64,000 bases of DNA from CAVSWT01 sp963731745. Its GTDB lineage: Bacteria; Bacteroidota; Ignavibacteria; Ignavibacteriales; Ignavibacteriaceae. Below the pieces are notes generated by a model. The model did no database searches. It was not told where the DNA came from and saw only the letters and a program-made list of their open reading frames with translations. Of this stretch, positions 1 to 7,443 are shown in pieces. Every line of letters starts with the position of its first letter. The first letter of the stretch is position 1. The DNA is taken from assembly GCA_963731745.1 (NCBI GenBank), contig CAVSWT010000013.1, positions 1 to 64,000 of the forward strand. Reading direction: 5' to 3'. The position numbers and the translations under genes were made by a program.

Positions 1-8
1 AGTGATGG

Positions 9-350
9 TTGCAAAGCCATATAAAAGTATGTATATTAAGCCAATCGAAAAATGAGAAAATATTGGCTAAAACCTCAACTTTTGAATGGGATGACAGTAA
101 AAATAAACTTAACCAAGAGAAACACAATATTTCTTTTGAAGAAGCTCAATGTGCATTTTCTGATAAGAAAAGAATTATAGCTAAAGATTTAGAGCACAGT
201 GAAAATGAAGAAAGATACTTTTGTTTCGGAAAGATTGGAGAGAACATAGTTACAGTTCGTTTTACATATAGGAATAATAAAATTAGAATTATTGGAGCTG
301 GATATTGGAGGAAAGGAAAAAATATTTATGAAAAAGAAAATAAAATATAG
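9..350 (+). CDS. brnT: BrnT-like ribonuclease toxin
   Basis: Small BrnT-family (RelE-like fold) toxin, expected to cleave RNA and to be neutralised by the overlapping downstream BrnA-like protein. Visible family marks are the N-terminal FEWDDSKNKLNQEKHNISFE block, in which BrnT proteins typically have a W-D-x-x-K-x-x-x-N-x-x-K-H pattern, and a C-terminal segment with RIIGAGYWRKGK. There is no in-frame ATG. An in-frame stop lies at 3-5, so translation must start at TTG 9 or, nearer the family's usual N-terminus, TTG 63. The start is therefore uncertain. The last codons overlap the next gene, the usual arrangement of this pair. Toxin-antitoxin pairs are common cargo of gene-cassette arrays, which fits the repeats downstream. 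Family assignment is by pattern only. Confidence 0.75.
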   Translation: MQSHIKVCILSQSKNEKILAKTSTFEWDDSKNKLNQEKHNISFEEAQCAFSDKKRIIAKDLEHSENEERYFCFGKIGENIVTVRFTYRNNKIRIIGAGYWRKGKNIYEKENKI

Positions 351-561
351 TAATGAGAAAATAGGAAAAGTAGAAATTGTAAAAGACTTTTTGCCTAAGC
401 CTGAAGATTTAGTATTTAAAGAAGATACTGTAAAAGTCACTTTAAATTTAAGTAAATCAAGCATTGAGTTCTTTAAAGAAATTGCTCAGAAACATGGAAG
501 TCAATATCAAAAAGTAATTAGAAATCTACTTGATAGATATTCCTCCCACTATTCCCAATAG
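328..561 (+). CDS. brnA: BrnA-like antitoxin
   Basis: About 77 residues when started at ATG 328, which overlaps the stop of the toxin gene at 348-350. The N-terminal half is charged, and residues about 40-70 have the form VTLNLSKSSIEFFKEIAQKH followed by a YQKVIRNLLDRY helix. This looks like the ribbon-helix-helix DNA-binding half of BrnA/CopG antitoxins (beta strand VKVTLNL, then two helices). A longer reading from codon 292 exists, but the ATG at 328 has purine-rich sequence GGAGGAAAGGAAA upstream and is the better start. Expected role: binds the toxin and autoregulates the operon. Confidence 0.7.
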   Translation: MKKKIKYSNEKIGKVEIVKDFLPKPEDLVFKEDTVKVTLNLSKSSIEFFKEIAQKHGSQYQKVIRNLLDRYSSHYSQ

Positions 562-621
562 TTAAATAAATTTTAGCTTATGTAAGTATGCCAGCTAACC
601 TCTTTAATAAGTAAAAAGTCA

Positions 622-888
622 ATAGATAAGAAAAAAAATAAAACGTTGCGATTCGATCCAGTGATATAAAGTTCTTTGATACATTGATCTACAAATAATT
701 CATATGCTTAAACAACAACTTTTGCCTTAATATCTATTCGATTACCAGATGGCAACCAAACCTCTTTTGGGATTTACCCTCGATGTATCGGGGGTGTCTC
801 GATCAAATCGGGACTATTCCAGATATTTTATTGGCAAGCGCATTACTTCCCAATCCCGCGGAACGATTATGCTTTGGCAGCTAACCAG
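622..888 (-). ncRNA. possible bridge (seek) RNA region of the IS1111-type element
   Basis: This 267-base stretch lies inside the element, downstream of its transposase, and has no gene. It contains two adjacent short stems: 777-783 pairs with 788-794 (loop TGTA), and 797-803 pairs with 807-813 (loop CAA). Each stem has seven pairs including one T.G pair. Established knowledge: IS110-family elements encode a structured RNA of roughly 150-250 nt in a noncoding end that specifies target and donor DNA. That this stretch is such an RNA is inference. No promoter or loop-target complementarity was verified. Confidence 0.35.
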
Positions 889-1905
889 TTATGCGTAGGG
901 GCTTGTAATGCGCGGCCATTGTAATGATTTCTTATGTTCTAATTCCTGGCCTTTGAATTTGTTGTTAAAGTCTGTTTTATTTTTTAATACATGATATACT
1001 ATTTCTGCAAGCTCTTTTGCGATTATTGTTTTAGCTATCTGTTTATTTTTCTTTCTTAATAAAGAGCTCTGATATTTTCTGATTACCGGATAGTATTGCA
1101 CTGCATGAATAGCAGCATCACAGAAAGCTATTTTTAGATATTTGTTCCCGTCTTTAGAAGACCGCTGCTTGGTCTTTCCCCCGGAGTTGCGGGCTGATGG
1201 TGTTAGCCTTGAATATGAAAAGAAGTTTTTTACATCCGCAAAGCGGTTTATGTCATCAACTTCAAGCAGAATAGTAAAAGCGTTCATCTTCCCTATGCCC
1301 GGTATCCAGAGCAGACGCTGTATATCATCATTTGGAATGAGAAATGGATAAAGCTGTTTTTCAAGATCAAGCATTTGTTCATTTAATATTTCTTCTACTT
1401 CTGATAATTGTTCATATTGAAATTTCGGAATACCGGAAAGCTGAGTTGGTGAATCATAATTATACTTGGCCAGCAGAAGCTGCATGGAGTTGGTTATGGA
1501 AGTATGCCGCTGAACTATTTTTAGTCTGGCTCTAAGTGCATCTCGAAGCAGACGATTTTCTGCGGAGATTTTATGTGCTGCCGGGATATAATCCATACGA
1601 AGAAGCTGAGCTAGTGTATGTGAATCAACTTTATCTGTTTTAACTTTTGCATAAGCAATTGCTTTAACATATTTAGCATGGGCAAGTATTAAAGGAATGT
1701 TCATTGAAGTCAATAGATCATTCACCCAGTACCAGGTCATGGTTGATTCAACGGTGGCAATATTTTCATCTCCAAGATCAGAAAAATATTGAATGAAGTT
1801 GTGAGCAGCGTTTTTAAGATTTTCTTGCTTAACTATTCTTCCGATAGAATCCACTGTTGTTAAGTAAGAAGTAAACTTGTGAAGATCGATGCCGGTGTAA
1901 TACAT
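889..1905 (-). CDS. IS110/IS1111 family DEDD transposase
   Basis: 338 residues, normal length for the family. The N-terminal RuvC-like DEDD domain shows GIDLHK (first Asp), a Glu in ATVESTMTWYW, and paired Asp in TDKVDSHTLAQLL. The C-terminal Transposase_20 domain has IPGIGKMNAFTILLEV and the conserved small-residue block around PSARNSGG that carries the catalytic Ser in this family. A strong ribosome binding site (AGGAGG) lies just upstream of the ATG. The protein appears intact. IS110-family recombinases use a bridge RNA encoded in the element's noncoding end. In IS1111-type members this is the side downstream of the gene, here 622-888. Confidence 0.9.
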   Translation of the reverse strand: MYYTGIDLHKFTSYLTTVDSIGRIVKQENLKNAAHNFIQYFSDLGDENIATVESTMTWYWVNDLLTSMNIPLILAHAKYVKAIAYAKVKTDKVDSHTLAQLLRMDYIPAAHKISAENRLLRDALRARLKIVQRHTSITNSMQLLLAKYNYDSPTQLSGIPKFQYEQLSEVEEILNEQMLDLEKQLYPFLIPNDDIQRLLWIPGIGKMNAFTILLEVDDINRFADVKNFFSYSRLTPSARNSGGKTKQRSSKDGNKYLKIAFCDAAIHAVQYYPVIRKYQSSLLRKKNKQIAKTIIAKELAEIVYHVLKNKTDFNNKFKGQELEHKKSLQWPRITSPYA

Positions 1906-1975
1906 TTGATACCTCCTAAAGTTAATGTTGTTGATAAAAACAAATTTAACTTTTTACTTATTGGAAATATCACGC

Positions 1976-2129
1976 GGCTCAAGGCGACAGCGATTTCGCT
2001 CTTGGCAATTTTGGGGTTTTCGGGTTTGTCGTTCCGTGTTTAGTTTCTTGTTCAACGTTGTTGTGCTATGAATGATTTTTTTAATTATAAAATTTACTAA
2101 TTAATTCGGCATTGCTGTTCTGGGCTGCG
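1976..2129 (+). repeat. attC-like repeat, copy 1 (interrupted by both insertion sequences)
   Basis: Main block at 1976-2071 (CTCAAGGCGACAGCGATTTC onward) plus a tail at 2104-2129 beginning TCGGCATTGCTGTTCTGGG. The tail continues after the IS1182-type element at 3813. The block matches copies 2 (4416-4533) and 3 (5857-5980), and the tail matches 6091-6140. Shared phrases such as CTCAAGG near the 5' side and GTTGTTGTG-TATG inside recall long VCR-type integron attC sites. The 5' part (GCCAGCTAAC) appears displaced to 584-600 by the IS1111-type element. Confidence 0.45.
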
Positions 2130-3806
2130 AGTCTGTCCGGCAACTACCAATTAATTATAAAAATTAATAGATTAGGGAAAAACAAATTTGAAAGTATAAC
2201 GGGATGAAATTTAAGCCCTACGAGCAACACCAGCTTTCACTCCTCCCCCCTTGTATAGATGAACTTGTAAGCAAAGATCACTTTGTACGCTTCCTTGACA
2301 GAATAGTAGAACAATTAGACTTTAAAGAACTCTACGGCAGCTATTCAGAGGAAGGCAATAGTGCATACCATCCGAAGATGCTGATAAAAATATTAATCTA
2401 TGCATACACAATAGCAGTAAGAAGTTCCCGCCAGATAGAATCAAAACTGATCAGCGACATATACTTTATGTACTTAAGCGGAGGACAGAAACCAAACTTC
2501 AGAACCATCAGTGACTTCAGAAAAGATAAGGGAAAATATTTCAAGCTGTATTTTAAGGAGGTGCTTCAGATATGCCGCCGGATGGGAATGGCAAGCTTAG
2601 GACACGTATCAATAGACGGCAGCAAGATAAAGGCAAACGGCCATAAGAGTAAAAACAGAAGAGAGAAAGAACTTCGCAGAGAAGAATATCTTCTTGAACA
2701 GAAGATAAGGGAAATAGTAAATCAAGCAGAGCGGATAGACGAACATGAAGATGAACTCTATGGAGAAAAAAGAGGAGATGAGCTGCCGGAGGAACTTCAG
2801 GATGAAAAGAAGATGCTTGAAAAAATAAAACAAGCACGTGAAGAGCTCAAAGAAAGAAAGCTAAAGGAAGTAAACATAACAGAGCCTGAAGCACACCTAA
2901 TGAAGACCAATAACGGAGGCTATGATGTATGCTATAATGCCCAGATATCCGTAGACAGCGATAAGCAGATAATAACAGCAGCAGAGTTAACCAATCAAGG
3001 AGGAGATAATCATCAGTTAGTTCCAATATATGAAAAGACAATACAGAACAATGATGGCAGCAAACCAAAAGAAATTTCAACAGACTCAGGATACTTCAGC
3101 GGTGAGAATTACCTCTACTTAGAGAAGAATAAAATAGATGCATATATACCGGACTGCAAGCTTAAGAAAGAAACTGATGAACAAGGCAATGAAATAATAG
3201 GAAGATTTGACAGAAGGAACTTTAAGTATGATCAACAGCAAGATGAATACATATGTCCGGAAGGAAGAAGATTAGTCTTTAGAAGGAATGAAACAAGGAA
3301 AGGAGTAAAGAGCCGTCACTATGAAAGCACCGACTGCAGCGGATGTAAATACCAAAGTGAATGTGTAAGAAAATCCAAAAGAGGAAATCGTCAAATACAG
3401 ATATATGAGAATGACGATTACAAAATTATGATGAGACGGAAATTGAGAAGTGAAGAAGGAAAGAAGAAATATAATAAGAGGATGGCAACCGTAGAGCCCG
3501 TATTTGCACATATCAAAAATGTAATGAACTTCAGAAGCTTTTTGCTGAGAGGAATGCAGAAGGCAAACTATGAATTTACACTTATATGTTTGGTGCATAA
3601 CCTAAAGAAGCTGCACAGCTTTATGGCAGAATGCCCCGCATAAGCTGATCTTTTTTCTTATGGATAAATAGAAAAACATGTTAAATATTAGATTTATGCC
3701 TGACAAAAGTCCAAAGAAAATAAAAAAATAAAAATTAATACAAGAAAGAATTTTAATTTCCTTTTTTAATAATAAATAAAATTACACGGCAGTTGGCGGA
3801 CAGACT
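2130..3806 (+). mobile_element. IS1182-type insertion sequence with terminal repeats and target duplication
   Basis: Ends found by eye. Left inverted repeat AGTCTGTCCGGCAACTACC is at 2130-2148 and right repeat GGCAGTTGGCGGACAGACT at 3788-3806 (17 of 19 complementary). They are flanked by the direct repeat GCTGCG at 2124-2129 and 3807-3812, a 6-bp target duplication. The element is 1677 bp, typical of IS1182, and holds one intact transposase. Removing it and one duplication restores a continuous tail of attC-like copy 1. The intact ends and open frame suggest recent insertion. Confidence 0.8.
2204..3643 (+). CDS. IS1182 family DDE transposase
   Basis: 479 residues and intact. The N-terminal DUF772-type domain (about residues 15-130, with YHPKMLIKILIYAY and PNFRTISDFR) is followed by a charged coiled-coil-like insert (about 145-225, rich in K/E/R). 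A DDE_Tnp_1 catalytic domain comes next: first Asp in SIDGSKIKANG, second in STDSGYFSGENY, and the Glu in VEPVFAHIK. A zinc-binding-like cluster (DCSGCKYQSEC) precedes the last acidic residue, as in IS1182/IS1380-like proteins. It lies between the matched inverted ends of the element described above. Confidence 0.92.
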   Translation: MKFKPYEQHQLSLLPPCIDELVSKDHFVRFLDRIVEQLDFKELYGSYSEEGNSAYHPKMLIKILIYAYTIAVRSSRQIESKLISDIYFMYLSGGQKPNFRTISDFRKDKGKYFKLYFKEVLQICRRMGMASLGHVSIDGSKIKANGHKSKNRREKELRREEYLLEQKIREIVNQAERIDEHEDELYGEKRGDELPEELQDEKKMLEKIKQAREELKERKLKEVNITEPEAHLMKTNNGGYDVCYNAQISVDSDKQIITAAELTNQGGDNHQLVPIYEKTIQNNDGSKPKEISTDSGYFSGENYLYLEKNKIDAYIPDCKLKKETDEQGNEIIGRFDRRNFKYDQQQDEYICPEGRRLVFRRNETRKGVKSRHYESTDCSGCKYQSECVRKSKRGNRQIQIYENDDYKIMMRRKLRSEEGKKKYNKRMATVEPVFAHIKNVMNFRSFLLRGMQKANYEFTLICLVHNLKKLHSFMAECPA

Positions 3807-3852
3807 GCTGCGCCTTAGCCGCAAAGTCCATTATACACTTAAGGGAGAAATT

Positions 3853-4401
3853 ATGGTAAACAGCTTTATAAAAAAAATTTTACCAGTTATTATACCGATA
3901 TTAATAATAAACAACATTTTGTTTGCCCAATCAGATTCAACTTCAATAGTCAATTCTAAAAAATTGCAATTTGTTCCTAGTCTACATGGAATTCAAATTG
4001 ACGGAAATATATTTTTTATTTCTTATGAAATTGGTGGACAAGCTGACGTTGATTTTTTTCAATCCAAAAGTAAAATTTGCATTGGGACTCGATTAAGTGC
4101 GGAATATTATATGCACGGTGATTTTGGAGGGAAAATATTTGGTTCCCCATTTACTAATTATAATTTCTACCTTAGATTAAGCAATTCATTTGATGATATT
4201 TCAATAAATGTATTAGGAGGATTAAGCTACTATATAACAAGCGAACAAGATTATTTCCCTAATAAATATATGTCAAGAATTGGGTTCGAATTAAAATATG
4301 GAAATATTGTTGGTTTTATTTTGAAAGGGTCAACATCATTTAAGAAAAACACTGGATTTATTGGAATAGGGATTAGTTTAGATTATAACCATTTTTTATA
4401 G
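3853..4401 (+). CDS. predicted outer-membrane-like exported protein, cassette gene
   Basis: 182 residues from ATG 3853, which has the site AAGGGAG seven bases upstream. An in-frame upstream extension to 3793 would run through the IS end and is rejected. The first ~25 residues are a signal peptide (MVNSFIKKILPVIIPILI, ending LFAQ). The rest alternates polar and aromatic residues (for example FGSPFTNYNFYLRLSNSF, GGLSYYITSEQDYFP, GIGISLDYNHFL) with a terminal aromatic, as in small outer membrane beta-barrels. No family is recognised. It sits between attC-like copies 1 and 2, as a single-gene cassette would. Confidence 0.65.
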   Translation: MVNSFIKKILPVIIPILIINNILFAQSDSTSIVNSKKLQFVPSLHGIQIDGNIFFISYEIGGQADVDFFQSKSKICIGTRLSAEYYMHGDFGGKIFGSPFTNYNFYLRLSNSFDDISINVLGGLSYYITSEQDYFPNKYMSRIGFELKYGNIVGFILKGSTSFKKNTGFIGIGISLDYNHFL

Positions 4402-4415
4402 AAGTGTATGGACCA

Positions 4416-4589
4416 AGCCTCAAGGCGATTGCGATTTCGCTCTCGGTTTTGTAGGTTTTTAAGTTTGTCGTTCCCACAACCCATGTCGGGGCATGCTGTG
4501 TTTAAGTTCTTGTCCAACGGAATTGTGTTATGAAAAGTTTCTTGGACGCCAATTAATTGCAATATAATCCTCGTAATTAATAGTTAGGC
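4416..4589 (+). repeat. attC-like repeat, copy 2
   Basis: Repeat block 4416-4533 (GCCTCAAGGCGATTGCGATT onward, with GTGTTTAAGTTCTTGTCCAAC) ends in a near-canonical integron pair. GTCCAAC at 4512-4518 fits RYYYAAC, and GTTAGGC at 4583-4589 fits GTTRRRY. The two can pair with each other, and weaker inner complementarity (AATTGTG with CGTAATT) is visible. The following gene starts about 20 bases after GTTAGGC, as cassette genes do. Confidence 0.5.
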
Positions 4590-4609
4590 AAATAATTTGA
4601 GAGGTGTTT

Positions 4610-4984
4610 ATGGAAAACAAGATATCTGAAATTGGTCAGATAGGTATTACCGTAAGCGATGTTGAAGTTGCATTAGGTTTTTATCGAGACATACTTGGCT
4701 TGCATTTTTTATTTAGTCCATCTTCCAGTTTAGCGTTTTTATCTGTGGGATCTGTCCGAATTATGCTTAGTAAACCGCAAGGCGCCGGCACGGTTGGTGG
4801 TAATTCTATTCTCTACTTTAAAGTAACTGATTTGAATAGCGTGTTCTCCGAAATAATTAATCGCGGTGCTAAGAGCGAAAGAGAACCTCAACTAACAGCT
4901 AAAATGCCTGATCACGAGTTATGGATTGGTTTTATTCGCGACCCGGACGGCAACTTAGTTGCTCTCATGGAAGAAAAAAGGTAA
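4610..4984 (+). CDS. VOC family (glyoxalase/bleomycin resistance-like) protein, cassette gene
   Basis: 124 residues from ATG 4610, with GAGAGG five bases upstream. A GTG at 4604 is the alternative. The whole protein is one vicinal-oxygen-chelate unit built of two beta-alpha-beta-beta-beta repeats: IGQIGITVSDVEVALGFYRD with DILGL at the start, and ILYFKVTDLNSVFSEIINRGA followed by IRDPDGNLVALMEE at the end. Such proteins chelate a metal and act as glyoxalases, dioxygenases or antibiotic-binding proteins. The substrate cannot be told. VOC proteins are frequent integron-cassette cargo, which agrees with its position after the GTTAGGC site. The stop is followed by GCCCAAC at 4996-5002, another possible core site. 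Confidence 0.85.
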   Translation: MENKISEIGQIGITVSDVEVALGFYRDILGLHFLFSPSSSLAFLSVGSVRIMLSKPQGAGTVGGNSILYFKVTDLNSVFSEIINRGAKSEREPQLTAKMPDHELWIGFIRDPDGNLVALMEEKR

Positions 4985-5267
4985 TTACCAAAAATGCCCA
5001 ACCATGCGTTATATGGCAAACACAATAAAGATGCACCAACTTTTTAGCAAGATGCATTTTTATTTTTTCTTGTTATTCTTTTAGTGCTTGTTTCTCATTC
5101 AAGTTTCTATCGCTATAAAAATATATTATAATTATTTAATTAATCATTCAAACTATGCCATCTGTTCTGAGTAACGACTTAATTACAAAGCCATTATTCT
5201 GCTTAACAGAGATTGATATCGTCAAAATAAATAGAGAAGTTTATATATATTTATCTTGATTTTTATA

Positions 5268-5840
5268 ATGCCTCGTAAAGTAAATCGTGTAAAATATCAT
5301 CTTGATTCAAAAGGAATAAAAGTATTAACAGATGAAGAAATTGTTGCTATTTTAAGAGTTGCAGATGATTTAATAATGAGCGGTGGTAGAAATCTGCTTT
5401 CAAAAATTATAAAAGGTTCTAAAGAAAAGAAAATTTTAGAACTTGGTTTGAACAAAAATCCTTACTATGGATTTTATTCAAATATTGCGTTGGAAGAAGT
5501 TTTAGCAAAAGTAGATTGGGTAATAAAAAACAATTACCTCGCAATTGAATATGATTATCGATTACCCTTATTAGTATTTACAGATAAAGGTTGGGAAATA
5601 GAAAAAGATACATATTCAACAGAACTGCTCAATGGATTTGATAAAATGATTGATAGTGGAGCGGATTATTTTAATATGAATTATTTGAAAGATAAAAATA
5701 TCGGCCAAATATTTTTATTATTAGCTAACGTAGAACTATCGAAAGACAAAAAATATATTCCAATTTTAGAAGCTTGGAAAGAGATAGATTACAAAAATGT
5801 AAGGCAAAGAATAAATCAGGTAATCAATAGTATTTCATGA
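5268..5840 (+). CDS. RQC-minor-1-like DNA-binding protein, cassette gene
   Basis: 190 residues from ATG 5268. The in-frame ATA-ATG extension from 5256 is less likely. Residues about 25-125 match the RQC-minor type of winged-helix domain: ILRVADDLIMSGGRNLLSKI, then KGSKEKKILELGL, PYYGFYSN, and DWVIKNNYL followed by YRLPLLVFTDKGW. The RQC fold is the DNA-binding winged helix of RecQ helicases. Stand-alone minor forms are small proteins of unknown role, suspected to be linked to DNA repair or defence. The C-terminal 70 residues are helical with no known match. It is flanked by the putative cassette spacer at 4985-5255 and attC-like copy 3. Confidence 0.7.
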   Translation: MPRKVNRVKYHLDSKGIKVLTDEEIVAILRVADDLIMSGGRNLLSKIIKGSKEKKILELGLNKNPYYGFYSNIALEEVLAKVDWVIKNNYLAIEYDYRLPLLVFTDKGWEIEKDTYSTELLNGFDKMIDSGADYFNMNYLKDKNIGQIFLLLANVELSKDKKYIPILEAWKEIDYKNVRQRINQVINSIS

Positions 5841-6158
5841 AGCGCAATATATCCAGCAACTCAAGGCGACTGCGATTTCACTCCCGATATTTTTGGGTTT
5901 CTAAGTTTGTTGTTCCCCCAACCCACGTCGGTTCAACCTGTGTTTAAGATCATGTGCAAAGTAGTTGAGGGAGTGAGATAAAAAATAAAGTTACCAAATT
6001 ACTTATTAGTTCTAAAATATTAATTTCTGTTTTATTTTTTTTCTTATCGCACCATAAAAGTTATTTTTAATTGTAAAAGTTATTTAACCAAATCGGCATT
6101 GTTGCTCCGGCCTGCGCTTTTGGCAATACCGTTAGTTGGTTTCAAATATATAATTTAG
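5841..6158 (+). repeat. long spacer holding attC-like repeat, copy 3
   Basis: Block 5857-5980 (CTCAAGGCGACTGCGATTTC, then CCCACGTCGGTTCAACCTG) repeats copies 1 and 2. The tail 6091-6140 (TCGGCATTGTTGCTCCGG onward) matches the tail of copy 1. CCAGCAAC at 5853-5860 can pair with GTTAGTTGG at 6131-6139 near the next start codon. An inner stem pairs TTTCACTCCC (5877-5886) with GGGAGTGAGA. At about 290 bases it is longer than usual attC sites (57-150), so the name is tentative. Confidence 0.4.
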
Positions 6159-7154
6159 ATGAAGAATAAAATAAAAAATTATTTGTTACTTATTATAACC
6201 ATTAGTTTGCTTGTTTTAATTGATAGGCTATTGCTTTTCCATTTTGGCTTACCATTGTGGGAATGGGACGAAAAGCTACATTATAAACAACGGCCAAATA
6301 TTACTCGATATTGGGATAGTTCTAAAAGCAGGCCCATAATTATCAATGAATATGGACAGCATTATGAGTCCTTTCCAGTGAAGAGAAATAAAAAAGAACT
6401 AAGAATTTTAAATCTTGGTGATTCAATTACAATGGGTCACGGTGTTACCCGTGAGGAAACTTATTCTAAATATTTAGAAAATATTTTATTGGATTCTCTT
6501 AAGAATTACCAAACCATTCGAGCTATTAATACTGGAGTTCAAGGATATTCAGTTTTTCAAGAACTTGAGGTATTGAAAAGAGATTGGATATTCCGACCTG
6601 ATATTGTCACTATTGGTTTTTGTTTAAATGATGTAACGGAGCCATTTGCTGTCAGTAAGAATTTAGGTGGTTCTGGTTTAGATTACCATCGGGTAACTGA
6701 AGCCCCAAATAAATATTTGAGTTATTTACTTAACGAAACTGGCTTTGGAAGACTAATTCAAGAAATAAGAATAAGAAAACTCGACGCAAAACAAGAAAAA
6801 CTTGCAGAAATTTTTGATGTAAAAAAAATGCTTATGAATAAAGATAATCCAACTTATAAAGCTCAGTGGAATTTCACATTAAATGAACTAACGAAAATTT
6901 ATTCCTTTTGTAAGTTTCATAATTTAAAAGTAATACTTCTAATATTTCCATTTACCTTCCAATTTAACATTAGCAATCTATCATGGGCTCAAGACTTATT
7001 GATTAAACATGCATCTGAAAATAATGTTCAATATATAAATTTTCTAGAAGCATTTGAAAAATATATTGATACGAAAGGTAAAAACTTAACTAAATATTAT
7101 TTAGATTAAGATCATTTTACACCTCTATGTCATCATACGTTGCAAGTAAACTGA
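6159..7154 (+). pseudogene. SGNH/GDSL hydrolase truncated by a nonsense codon before the catalytic Asp-His
   Basis: The open frame 6159-7109 encodes 316 residues. It has an N-terminal membrane anchor (LLLIITISLLVLIDRLLLF), block I with the nucleophile (ILNLGDSITMGHG), the Gly region (NTGVQGYS) and the block III Asn (GFCLNDV). It ends KYYLD at TAA 7107. The same frame continues after the stop as DHFTPLCHH and ends at TGA 7152. SGNH enzymes end in a D-x-x-H block of exactly this form (D-D-H-F-T-P-x-x-H), so the catalytic His lies just beyond the stop. A single G-to-T change (GAA to TAA) would explain it. The protein as read should lack activity. Sequencing error is possible. Confidence 0.75.
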
Positions 7155-7198
7155 GTAAGATTAATTATATCAATATTGAAGGAGAAAACTATTTAACA

Positions 7199-7259
7199 TC
7201 TTTAAAAAGTAAAAGGTCAATAGATAAGATTATAACGATGAATGGTTATACGATTCGAT
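7199..7259 (+). repeat. orphan copy of the IS1111-type element end
   Basis: 7199-7228 (TCTTTAAAAAGTAAAAGGTC, then AATAGATAAG) repeats 601-630 at the left end of the IS1111-type element with two differences. Both copies are followed at similar distance by CGATTCGAT. No transposase fragment follows, so this looks like a remnant or solo end. The rest of the 7155-7443 spacer shows nothing recognisable. Confidence 0.45.
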
Positions 7260-7443
7260 TTCATTAAATTCACTTTTAAATTAGTAAAAAATATTCATTT
7301 GATATTGAACAAAATAAATACGAGAATTAAATGCTAAATCATTAGCAAATCAGTAATATGCAGAAATAAAAAAGATGCCCTATGCAATTGAGGTTGACTC
7401 TATCTAAAGCCATTTTATTTAAACTAAAAGTGAGAAAAGTTTA

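Larger units (their letters stand above)
606..1962 (-). mobile_element. IS1111/IS110-type insertion sequence (approximate ends)
   Basis: The transposase at 889-1905 is bracketed by a near-perfect 17-bp inverted repeat. The 606-622 copy reads AATAAGTAAAAAGTCAA, and the complement of 1946-1962 reads AATAAGTAAAAAGTTAA (16 of 17 match). IS1111-type members of the IS110 family carry short subterminal inverted repeats and measure about 1.3-1.5 kb. The 1357-bp span here fits. True ends probably lie a few bases outside the repeats. The flanks, GCCAGCTAAC on the left and GGCTCAAGGCGACAGCG on the right, resemble the two sides of an intact attC-like repeat at about 5853-5873, so the element seems to have entered such a repeat. 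Confidence 0.6.

Noticed and set aside
2553..3080. Minus-strand frames within the IS1182-type transposase
   Set aside because: No family resemblance or ribosome site. The plus-strand DDE transposase is intact and accounts for the region.
3793..3852. Upstream extension of the outer-membrane-like gene to 3793
   Set aside because: The extension would be encoded by the IS1182 terminal repeat and its target duplication. ATG 3853 has a ribosome site and a proper signal peptide.
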